Shown here: piece after piece, positions 1 through 6,723 of the stretch
Layout of the letters: each line of letters opens with the position of its first letter
Position numbering within the stretch: the first letter of the stretch is position 1
NCBI RefSeq assembly: GCF_000970465.2
Contig: NZ_LAJE02000244.1
Span: 1-43,072 of the forward strand
Length of the DNA stretch: 43,072 nucleotides
Direction of reading: 5' to 3'
DNA from: Devosia insulae DS-56
GTDB taxonomy: Bacteria > Pseudomonadota > Alphaproteobacteria > Rhizobiales > Devosiaceae
Notes under the pieces: model-generated
The model's input: the letters and a program-made list of their open reading frames with translations, nothing else
Databases searched by the model: none
What the model was told of the DNA's origin: nothing
Program-made: the position numbers and the translations under genes

Positions 1-127
1 TATAGAATGTACCAGGAGAGCCGGGGGTACACACTAGATGGGCGGGCGGCGGCGTAAGAGTGTGATAGGAGACAGGGGCAGGGGTGGGGGTCGGCTAGGA
101 CCGGTCGCGCGGCCGGCAGCTAATGCT
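1..127. other. Window edge without a recognised gene
   Basis: G-rich, compositionally odd sequence before the stop codon of the first minus-strand gene. I see no start codon with a ribosome-binding site, no family motif and no clear terminator. It differs in texture from the rest of the window and may be a contig end, so the genes expected to continue the operon to the left cannot be seen. Confidence 0.4.
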
Positions 128-1045
128 TCAGCACCCCATCGAGGGCAGCCAGTATTTCTTGCCGGTCAAGGCGCGCTTTTTGTCCATGCGGTCGAGCAGG
201 GCGCAGCCCTTCAGCGCCACGTCGATCGCTTTGGCGTGGCCGGCGCCGTGGCTGAACTCGGCATTGGTGATGACATTATCCGCCACCGAACATACCGAGC
301 CGCCACGGAAACCGTAGAGCGCCGCCAGCGTCACGACAGCCGCCGACTCGCGATCGCCATTGAGCACGCCGGCGCGGTTGTAGGTCGCCAGCATTTCGAT
401 GTTCCAGGGTTGCAGGTAGCCGCCGACGCCGGGCCGGCCGACGCCGGCGAAGTCGCTGTCGACCGACAGGGTGATGCCGACGTGATAGTCGGCACTGAGC
501 TCATCGGCAGCCTGCGCCATCGCCGCCACCACCTCGTAATGGCTGGTCGCCGGGAAGGCGCGATCGATATAGGCGCGGGTCATGCCTTCTTCGCGCACCA
601 CGCCCGATGACACCACGATGTCGCCGGGCTTGACGTCGGTGCCGATGCCACCCGAACCGCCGACGCGCAGATAGGTGTGGGCCTTGGAGAACTCCATGAA
701 ATCGTAGAGCAGCAGTTCGGCCTCGGACGAGCCGCTGCCGCCCGAGACGACGGTGATCCTCGCACCCTCGTAGGTGCCTGAGATCGAGGTGAACATCCCG
801 GATTCGCCGATCAGCTCGGCTCCCTCGAGATACTGCCCGATATGCGCGGTCGGATCGCCGGCATAGGCGATCAGCGGATCGCGCACCGTCACCAGTACGA
901 AGTCGCCAACTTTGTCGGGGTCGATGCGCGTCATCGCCGGGCGGCCTTCGACCATCAGGCCGCGATGCGGCACGTTGTTCCAGTAGGCGTAGCGCTCATG
1001 GATCTGCTGTAGGGCGGCGCGGCGCGCCACCTCGTCGCGGGACAT
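128..1045 (-). CDS. Nucleoside phosphorylase (uridine phosphorylase-like, PNP/UDP family)
   Basis: 305 aa, probably cytoplasmic. The family cleaves nucleosides with phosphate to give base and (deoxy)ribose-1-phosphate. Visible PNP/UDP hallmarks are the phosphate-binding segment around VSGGSGSSEAELLLYDF (about residues 100-116), the glycine-rich RVGGSGGIG core (about 127-135), and a C-terminal segment near GDRESAAVVTLAALYGFRGG, which corresponds to the sugar-binding Glu region. It is the last visible gene of the minus-strand operon, 36 bp after the ADP-ribosylglycohydrolase gene, so it probably acts on a product of the pathway. Several residues around the sugar site depart from E. coli Udp, so the substrate is unknown. 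AMP nucleosidase-like activity is an alternative. Fold confidence is high, substrate confidence low. Confidence 0.85.
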   Translation of the reverse strand: MSRDEVARRAALQQIHERYAYWNNVPHRGLMVEGRPAMTRIDPDKVGDFVLVTVRDPLIAYAGDPTAHIGQYLEGAELIGESGMFTSISGTYEGARITVVSGGSGSSEAELLLYDFMEFSKAHTYLRVGGSGGIGTDVKPGDIVVSSGVVREEGMTRAYIDRAFPATSHYEVVAAMAQAADELSADYHVGITLSVDSDFAGVGRPGVGGYLQPWNIEMLATYNRAGVLNGDRESAAVVTLAALYGFRGGSVCSVADNVITNAEFSHGAGHAKAIDVALKGCALLDRMDKKRALTGKKYWLPSMGC

Positions 1046-1081
1046 GGATAACTCCTCAAAACCGGGACGGGATGCCCGCTG

Positions 1082-3142
1082 CTAGTGGACCGCGTGGACC
1101 AGAAAACCATCGGCCACGATGGTGCCCTTCTCTACGATGAAGCCGGCGCCGCCGCTGGTAAAGGTGGCGTCGGTGGCCTCGCCGGCTGCGCGGCCGTCGA
1201 CCACGAGGCTCAGCCGATCGCCGGCCACGGTCAGCTTGAGGTCGCGCTTGCCTTCGGCGCCGACCTCCACCGGAACGCGCGACAGCACCGCAACCTCATC
1301 GTCATAACGCCTTATGATCAACGCTTCGCGACCGCGTAGCATGCCGGCATAGTAGCGGCGATGTCCACGGGCCCGGGCGACGAGGCCCGCGCCATCATTG
1401 ATCGAGTAGTCGAGGGAACTGGCGACCGAATAATTGTCCCAGTCGCGGCTGCCGGTGGTGGCGACGCCGTTCTCATAGGGGTGCGAGAAGCAGAGCGTGT
1501 ACTTGAAATCCGGCGCGAAGTGCTTGGCCGAGCTCACCCAGGCGCGGGTCCAGAACGGGGTGAGGTTCCAGATCGATTTGACCAGCATGCCCCTCGTCTC
1601 ATAGGCGACCGGGGCGCCCGACCAGTCGACGGATTGCACCGTCACCGCGCCGTCGAAGCGCCCGTCCGAGCCAAACTCGATCCCCAGCCGGTAGAGCGGC
1701 AATCCGTTGGTATCGGGCACCAGCCAGGCGAGGTCGCCGGCGTCCGACCACGGGCCCTCGAGGCGCTGCACGGCATCGTCGCGGTCGTAGATCAGGGCGT
1801 AGAGGCGCGCCTTGACGCCGGCGGGACGGTCGAGCATCGCCGTCACCGTCTGCCCCGGATAGAGTGTCGGGCTCGCCACCATGGCGAAGCTCGACTGCGC
1901 CGCGAAGGGCTCGACGAAAACCGGCGTCGAGACCGATCCGGTGACGCCGAGCGACAGGCCGCTGAGCTCGACCGACAGTCCCGACCCGGCATTGCCGAGC
2001 CGCAGCGCTCCCTGCCGGCCGACATGACGCGGGCAGAGTGCGAAGCCCTGGGTGGCGCCCGGGTAATCGAAGCCGTATTTCGGACGGGCCGCCGGGGCCG
2101 GCTCGTCGTTGAGCGCATTGGCTGCGGCGACGATCGTGCGGGTCTGCTGCACCGCGTCGGTGATACCGGCGGCGCCATCGGCGGTGACCACATACATGAA
2201 GTCGCTGACCGGGCCGCGCAGGTCCGGGCCGCGGTCGAGGGCTGCCAGCCCGAGGCGGATGCCGTTGAGGCAACCGACATTGCCGGCATTGCAATCGGTG
2301 TCCCAGCCGGCGGTGGTAGCAATCTTCAGCGACCGGCCGAAATCGTCGCCCGCCATCAGCAGGGCCATCAGCACGATGGCATGGTTGGGGACCATGTGGC
2401 AGGGGCCATCATAGTGGTCGTAGCCATGGTTGCCGGCGATCCAGGCGCGCACCCGATGCCAGTCGTCGGTTTTGGCGCACTGGTTGCGCAACTGGTCGAC
2501 GACGCTCAGCAGCTGGTTGTTGCCGACATATTTGAGGCCCCGGTCGAGCAGCTTGTCGACGCTCGGCTCCGAGAACGCCATCGCTTCCATGGTGCCGAGC
2601 AGTACGGCCGCATCGAGGGCGATGCCGTCATGGCTGACCGAGGCCGCGGCGCGCACCATCTGTGCCGCCCGATCCGGATCGTTCGGGTTGGCCATGGCGA
2701 AGCCATCCATGAAGATCTGGGCGCCGATCTGCGCCGGAATCCAGGGGCCATTGAGCTGATGCGAGCCGGTGAGCGGCGCTTTGATGCCGTTCTTCAGGTG
2801 GAGGAACGCGGTGTGCTCGGTCGAGCGCCCCAGGCCGCCCCACCACAGGATAGTCTTTTCCTCGATGATGTAGTTGAGCCAGGTCTTGCCGACGGTGTGC
2901 GGATCGAGCCGCTTGGGGTAGCCGTTATCCTCGAGCGCCCGGAAGAACGCGAAGGTGCCCGAGATGTCGTCGTCGGGCAGCATGATCGGCAGGTTCATCT
3001 TGCCATTGACGAAGTAATCCACCTCGCCATGCGTCTCCATGATCCGCTCGTACGACCAGCCCTCGACCGGCCGGCCGTGATAGACGCCGAGGATCTTGCC
3101 CAGGACGCCGGCGTAGATCTTTTCTTCGGTTGCGCGATCCAT
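1082..3142 (-). CDS. ADP-ribosylglycohydrolase-family protein with C-terminal beta-sandwich domains
   Basis: 686 aa, about twice the length of a plain ADP-ribosylglycohydrolase (ARH/DraG). Residues 1-345 carry the ARH fold: GVLGKILGVYHGRPVEGW near the N-terminus, LPDDDISGTF (about 55-64) where ARHs have the metal-binding TDDT motif, and GWDTDCNAGNVG (about 279-290) matching the C-terminal GGDTDT metal site. Residues about 345-686 look all-beta, ending in a LamG/keto-disaccharide-hydrolase-like stretch (RARGHRRYYAGMLRG ... SLVVDGRAAG) that may bind a sugar. There is no signal peptide, so it should be cytoplasmic. Inferred role: hydrolysis of an N- or O-glycosidic bond of a small ribosyl or sugar conjugate rather than of ADP-ribosyl-protein. 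It starts 3 bp after the nucleoside hydrolase gene, which implies co-translation. Confidence 0.82.
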   Translation of the reverse strand: MDRATEEKIYAGVLGKILGVYHGRPVEGWSYERIMETHGEVDYFVNGKMNLPIMLPDDDISGTFAFFRALEDNGYPKRLDPHTVGKTWLNYIIEEKTILWWGGLGRSTEHTAFLHLKNGIKAPLTGSHQLNGPWIPAQIGAQIFMDGFAMANPNDPDRAAQMVRAAASVSHDGIALDAAVLLGTMEAMAFSEPSVDKLLDRGLKYVGNNQLLSVVDQLRNQCAKTDDWHRVRAWIAGNHGYDHYDGPCHMVPNHAIVLMALLMAGDDFGRSLKIATTAGWDTDCNAGNVGCLNGIRLGLAALDRGPDLRGPVSDFMYVVTADGAAGITDAVQQTRTIVAAANALNDEPAPAARPKYGFDYPGATQGFALCPRHVGRQGALRLGNAGSGLSVELSGLSLGVTGSVSTPVFVEPFAAQSSFAMVASPTLYPGQTVTAMLDRPAGVKARLYALIYDRDDAVQRLEGPWSDAGDLAWLVPDTNGLPLYRLGIEFGSDGRFDGAVTVQSVDWSGAPVAYETRGMLVKSIWNLTPFWTRAWVSSAKHFAPDFKYTLCFSHPYENGVATTGSRDWDNYSVASSLDYSINDGAGLVARARGHRRYYAGMLRGREALIIRRYDDEVAVLSRVPVEVGAEGKRDLKLTVAGDRLSLVVDGRAAGEATDATFTSGGAGFIVEKGTIVADGFLVHAVH

Positions 3143-3145
3143 CGG

Positions 3146-4093
3146 TTACTCCAGCACCAGCGTCATCACCAGATCGAGGAAGCGCCGGTAGTCGGCGCTC
3201 GAAGCGACCTCGATTTCCGGCAAATGGGCCCAGCCGTGGTGGTGGCGGAAATCAGCCACGGTCTGCCCCAGCGTCAGCTCGCCCTTGGTCTCGACCCCGA
3301 CCCGCGCCGTGGTGGTGCCGATCAGGCTCGGATCGATCACCGCCGCGACGGCCATCGAGTCGATCAGCACGCAATAGGACTCGAACCCCCTGCCCTCGAC
3401 GAACCGCACCATCTTCTCGACGATATTGGCTTCCGGCCGGGCGGAGGCTTTCAGCGTCGCCAGCTGCTCAGCGGTGAAGTTGATGTCGAAATGGGTCGCG
3501 ACATCGAGGCCGACCGCCCGCAGCCTGACACCGGACTCGAACACGAGCCGCGCCGCCTCGGGATCGACGAAGACGTTCCACTCGCTCTGCGGGGTATCCC
3601 CGGTGGCGTTGGCGAAGGCGTATTTGTTGAGGCCGAAGGAGCCGGCAATTGAGACGACCTCCCTGACCAGCGGGACGATGTCCGGCTCCTTCATGAAGGC
3701 CATGGCGAGGTTGGTGAGAGGCCCCAGCGTAATCACCGTCACCTCGCCCGGGTTAGCGCGAACCAGGTCGATGATCTGATCGACGCCGTGTTTGCCGCTC
3801 GGCGTAGTCGTCGGCTCCGGTAAGTGGGTTTCGGCCTGGCCATCGGAGCCGTGCGAGAACGGATCCTTGGCGAGTGGGCGCGCCAGAGGCTTGCCCATGC
3901 CACGCGCCACCGGAATGTCAGTGCGCCCGATCAGTTCCAGGGTCTTCAGCGCGTTCTTGGTCGTCACCTCGATCGGGTAGTTGCCGGCGACGGAGGAAAT
4001 GCCGAGCAGCTCGACCGCCTTCGACTTCGCCGCGAGGATGATCGCGAGGGTGTCATCCATCCCGGGGTCGGTGTCGATCAGGATCTTCTTCAT
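3146..4093 (-). CDS. Inosine-uridine preferring nucleoside hydrolase family protein
   Basis: 315 aa, usual length for the IUNH family, which hydrolyses N-ribosides with a Ca2+-bound water. The N-terminal calcium signature DTDPGMDD (residues 7-14) is intact, as are ITLGPLTNLA (about 121-130), EWNVFVDPEAA (about 171-181) and the metal-ligand Asp245 in LIDSMAVA. The residue before that Asp is Ile244, where group I hydrolases such as the Crithidia enzyme have the His that protonates the leaving base; the HD pair reads ID here. This suggests a different leaving group or another acid. The start overlaps the stop of the PfkB gene by 4 bp (ATGA), so the two are translationally coupled. Family assignment is strong, substrate unknown. 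Confidence 0.9.
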   Translation of the reverse strand: MKKILIDTDPGMDDTLAIILAAKSKAVELLGISSVAGNYPIEVTTKNALKTLELIGRTDIPVARGMGKPLARPLAKDPFSHGSDGQAETHLPEPTTTPSGKHGVDQIIDLVRANPGEVTVITLGPLTNLAMAFMKEPDIVPLVREVVSIAGSFGLNKYAFANATGDTPQSEWNVFVDPEAARLVFESGVRLRAVGLDVATHFDINFTAEQLATLKASARPEANIVEKMVRFVEGRGFESYCVLIDSMAVAAVIDPSLIGTTTARVGVETKGELTLGQTVADFRHHHGWAHLPEIEVASSADYRRFLDLVMTLVLE

Positions 4094-5013
4094 GTGGTCT
4101 GCTCCAGCATAGTCATAAGTTCAGCGACGAGGGCGGCGGCGGCCGTGCGCGTCGTGGCGGCGCCCGCTTCGGGCGGCCCGTATTGCGAAATGGCGAGGCG
4201 AGCTGCGACGGTGCCCATGGCACCGGCCCGTTCGGGGCTTAGCCCCTGCGCCAGCCCCACCAGAGCCGCGCCGCCATAGGCGTTGCCGCCGCCGGTGACA
4301 TCGGTCGGCGCAACCGGCAGGCTGGGCACGAAGCGCACCGCGCCCCTGGTGATGACAAAGCTGCCGCGGGCCCCGGCCCTGAGAAACACCGTGCCAGTGC
4401 CGATGGCGCGAAGCCGGGCGATCAGCGTCGCCTCGTCGGCCGCGCCATAGATCAGCGCCGTCTCCTCGAGATTGATCGACAGCGCATCGACCTGCCGGGC
4501 CAGCTCCTCGATGCGCGCGCGGTTCTCCGGCAGGCAGGCATCGAGCGCGATCTCCCACAGGGTCAGCGGGCGGTGTGCGGCAAGCAGCGGCAGGGTTTCG
4601 GCCCAGAACGCGGGATCGAGATTGCGGAAGATGAAGAGGCTGCGAGCGCCCGTGATCACCCTCGCGATGTCAGCGGCCGTCGGCTCGATCTTGCGGAAAT
4701 GCTCGGCGCCATAGACCGGCGCCTCGGTGCGGGTGCGCTCGTCGAGGTAGCGCATGATGTTGCGCGGCGCGTGATCATCGGCGAAGCGCAGCCCGCGTGT
4801 GGTCATGCCGTTCCGATCGAGCCACGGGCCGAAGGTCTGCGGCAGATCGCGGCCGGTGCCGGTGACGAGCACGGCGAAATCGCTGAACAAAGCCGCCCCG
4901 GCGAGCGCGTAAAGCCCCGCGCCGCCCGGAATATCGTCACGCCGGCTGCCGTCGGCGTAGACGATATTGTCCATCAGCACCGCGCCAACGATGATGTCGG
5001 CGCCGTCAGCCAT
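4090..5013 (-). CDS. PfkB-family carbohydrate kinase-like protein (MAK32-like active-site variant)
   Basis: 307 aa, typical length for ribokinase-like PfkB enzymes that phosphorylate sugars or nucleosides. An N-terminal glycine pair (GGAGLYAL, 30-37) and the C-terminal signature TDVTGGGNAYGGAALVGL (237-254) are visible. The signature is normally DTTGAGD, whose Asp is the catalytic base; here it is Asn244 in GGGN. As I recall, the yeast MAK32 branch has the same GGGN form, so this may be a subfamily rather than a dead enzyme. The start overlaps the YjbQ gene by 8 bp and the stop overlaps the nucleoside hydrolase start by 4 bp. Context suggests phosphorylation, or only binding, of a sugar released from the imported compound. 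Activity is uncertain. Confidence 0.85.
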   Translation of the reverse strand: MADGADIIVGAVLMDNIVYADGSRRDDIPGGAGLYALAGAALFSDFAVLVTGTGRDLPQTFGPWLDRNGMTTRGLRFADDHAPRNIMRYLDERTRTEAPVYGAEHFRKIEPTAADIARVITGARSLFIFRNLDPAFWAETLPLLAAHRPLTLWEIALDACLPENRARIEELARQVDALSINLEETALIYGAADEATLIARLRAIGTGTVFLRAGARGSFVITRGAVRFVPSLPVAPTDVTGGGNAYGGAALVGLAQGLSPERAGAMGTVAARLAISQYGPPEAGAATTRTAAAALVAELMTMLEQTT

Positions 5014-5410
5014 GGCACTTCACGAAGAACTGGCGCTGGCGCGGCCCGTCGAACTCGTTGAAGAAAATGCCCTGCGAGTGGCCGAGCAGCGGCGCCCCGT
5101 CGACGATGATCAGCGTCAGGCTGACCCCGACAAGCACCGATTTCACATGCCCGGCCGCATCCTGCGGCGTGTCGAACTGGTGCTTGAAGTCGATGCGCGT
5201 CGGCACCAGCCGGTTGATATCGTCATGCACATCCTCGAGGCCCTTGGGGTCCCAGAACGAGCTGATCGACAGGCCGGCCGTGGTATGCGGCACAAAGACG
5301 ACGCAGAGCCCTTCGGTGACGCCGGAGGCCGCGACCGCCTCGCGCACGGTTTTGGTGATCTCGTAGGCTTGGTTCGCCGTGGTTGCGAGCTTGTGGTTGG
5401 AAAGGCTCAT
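5006..5410 (-). CDS. YjbQ family protein (UPF0047)
   Basis: 134 aa if translation starts at MSLSNHKL; an upstream in-frame ATG would add 20 residues that do not resemble the family. The chosen ATG overlaps the stop of the SIS gene by 4 bp (ATGA). Family marks: VFVPHTTAGLSIS (YjbQ proteins have HTSAGL), DAAGHVKSVLVG with the conserved His, and GAPLLGHSQGIFFNEFDGPR where the family has LGTWQGIYF. E. coli YjbQ can show weak thiamine-phosphate synthase activity and the family is annotated on that basis, but the physiological role is unsettled. Being locked between a sugar isomerase-like gene and a kinase suggests a role in the same catabolic pathway. Cytoplasmic. Confidence 0.88.
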   Translation of the reverse strand: MSLSNHKLATTANQAYEITKTVREAVAASGVTEGLCVVFVPHTTAGLSISSFWDPKGLEDVHDDINRLVPTRIDFKHQFDTPQDAAGHVKSVLVGVSLTLIIVDGAPLLGHSQGIFFNEFDGPRQRQFFVKCHG

Positions 5411-6567
5411 TTGCCCGGCTCCCAGATGGCGCTCTGCTGCACGGTGGCGGCCGTCAGGCTGTCGTCCCACGGTGGGTTGCCGCCGCGGCCATACGCGGCC
5501 CCATCGAGGGCACTGAGATGGGCTGCGAGCAGTGCCGGGGCGGCACTGGTGAGGAGCGGCGACCAGCGTTCATCGATCGCCGGGATCGGCAGCACGGCAT
5601 GACCGAGCTTGTGCGCTAGATCGGCCGCGGCCCCGCCACCGACCACCACCAGGCTGCGGCCGAGCTTGTGCATATAGGCCAGCAGTTCGACCGCCCGGCT
5701 CTCTGTGACGCTGCCCGCGGGCACCACCAGCACCGTCGCAATCTCGGCCGGCGCGTTATCGAAATAGTTGAGGTGGGTCCATTCCTCGAGGTCTCGCGCC
5801 AGCGCATGGCGGCCGGAGGCCTCGAGCAGCTTGGCGGCGCCATACTCGGCCACCGCGTAGTTGGGCCCAGCGCCGACGAACTCGACCAGCCTCCGGCCGG
5901 CCAGCGCGGTCGCGACCTGCTGCGTCGGCGTGTCGAGATCGGCGACCACGCGCTCGAGCGTCGCCAGCAGCGACTTCAGTTGCCCGCGCAAGGCCTGCGC
6001 CTCGTCCATGGTCATCGCCAGCTTCACTTCGCCAAAGCGGATGGCGAGCAGCTGCAGGCCGAGCACCGCAAACAGATAGGGCCCGAACCCAGGCGCGTTG
6101 GGCAGTTCGGGCACCGGCAGGAGCAGCTTCCGATCGGCAATGCCGGCCAGCCGACCGGTGTCGTTGCGGGTAACCGCCAGGACCTTGGCGCCGGTGGCCC
6201 GCCACAGCGTCGCGGCTTCGGCAACCCGGGCGGCGCCGCCGGAATTGGAGAGCGCCACCAGGAGGCTCTGTTCCAGCTCGCGCCGCGGATAGAGCTGCGA
6301 TTGATAGCGGCCGGTTTCGAGCGGCGAACGGATTTCCGCGGCGACCTCTGCGTCGATCCAGAACGACAGCTCGGCGGCCTTGGCGGCAAACCACGAATCG
6401 CCGCTGCCGGTGAGCACGACGCGCCGGGTACGGTAGATATCGGGGGTTTCGACGGCGAGCCGGGCGTTCAGCTCCAGCGCGTCGAAGCCCTTGAGCAGCG
6501 CGCCGGGCGTGGCAAAGACCTGCTCACGCATCGGGTTGGACAGTTCCACAACAGACCTCTTGATCAT
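5407..6567 (-). CDS. SIS-domain sugar isomerase/deglycase-like protein (GlmS-isomerase/FrlB type)
   Basis: 386 aa from ATG 6565-6567, preceded by GGGAG. The longer reading frame to 6657 adds a proline/arginine-rich stretch that looks non-coding. Two SIS repeats are seen: the first with VVLTGSGDSWFAA (about 51-62), the second with RLVEFVGAGPNYAVAEYGAAKLLE (second half). This double-SIS layout is that of the isomerase half of GlmS, AgaS and the fructoselysine-6-phosphate deglycase FrlB; no glutaminase domain is present, so it is not GlmS. With a PfkB-type kinase close by, a kinase-then-deglycase sequence like FrlD/FrlB is a reasonable hypothesis. The Shine-Dalgarno GGGAG lies in one arm of an 8-bp hairpin (6572-6594), so translation may be structure-controlled. 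Confidence 0.83.
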   Translation of the reverse strand: MIKRSVVELSNPMREQVFATPGALLKGFDALELNARLAVETPDIYRTRRVVLTGSGDSWFAAKAAELSFWIDAEVAAEIRSPLETGRYQSQLYPRRELEQSLLVALSNSGGAARVAEAATLWRATGAKVLAVTRNDTGRLAGIADRKLLLPVPELPNAPGFGPYLFAVLGLQLLAIRFGEVKLAMTMDEAQALRGQLKSLLATLERVVADLDTPTQQVATALAGRRLVEFVGAGPNYAVAEYGAAKLLEASGRHALARDLEEWTHLNYFDNAPAEIATVLVVPAGSVTESRAVELLAYMHKLGRSLVVVGGGAAADLAHKLGHAVLPIPAIDERWSPLLTSAAPALLAAHLSALDGAAYGRGGNPPWDDSLTAATVQQSAIWEPGK

Positions 6568-6571
6568 GGGG

Positions 6572-6719
6572 CTCCCGGCGCCGCGGGCCGGGAGGGGGAC
6601 GCGGACGACCGGGGGAGGTTGGTCGTCCGCGTCGGAGCCAAGCCGGGAGCGTTTCAACGAAACGCTCTTTCTTCTGGTCGCGCTTTCGAACCGGAAAAGT
6701 CTGCAACTTTTCCTGAAAA
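6572..6719 (-). other. Array of four hairpins between the binding-protein and SIS genes
   Basis: Read by eye, four inverted repeats are packed into about 150 bp. (1) CTCCCGGC/GCCGGGAG at 6572-6594, loop 7. (2) GACGCGGACGACC/GGTCGTCCGCGTC at 6598-6633, a perfect 13-bp arm with a 10-nt loop. (3) GAGCGTTTC/GAAACGCTC at 6647-6667, a perfect 9-bp arm with a 3-nt loop. (4) GGAAAAGT/ACTTTTCC at 6693-6713 inside the dispersed repeat. On the minus-strand transcript they follow the binding-protein stop codon and precede the SIS start. Such structures commonly protect the upstream messenger end or attenuate read-through, giving much binding protein and little enzyme. Hairpin 3 could alternatively be an operator. 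Confidence 0.75.
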
Positions 6720-6723
6720 CGCT
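6677..6723 (-). repeat. Dispersed palindromic repeat, copy 1
   Basis: 47-nt element with core CGCTTTC-gaacc-GGAAAAGT-ctgca-ACTTTTCC-t-GAAAACG. It differs at only three positions from the copy at 22207-22253. The stem GGAAAAGT/ACTTTTCC is perfect here; the outer arm has one mismatch. It sits directly beside the stop codon (6724-6726) of the solute-binding protein gene, in the same relation as copy 2 to the lysozyme gene. Likely a mobile palindrome serving as 3' end or terminator. Confidence 0.8.

Noticed and set aside
1361-3652. Plus-strand open frame of 763 codons
   Set aside because: Fully antisense to the ARH and nucleoside hydrolase genes, whose families are clear; its protein is Arg/Gly/His-rich without motifs, as expected of a high-GC shadow frame.
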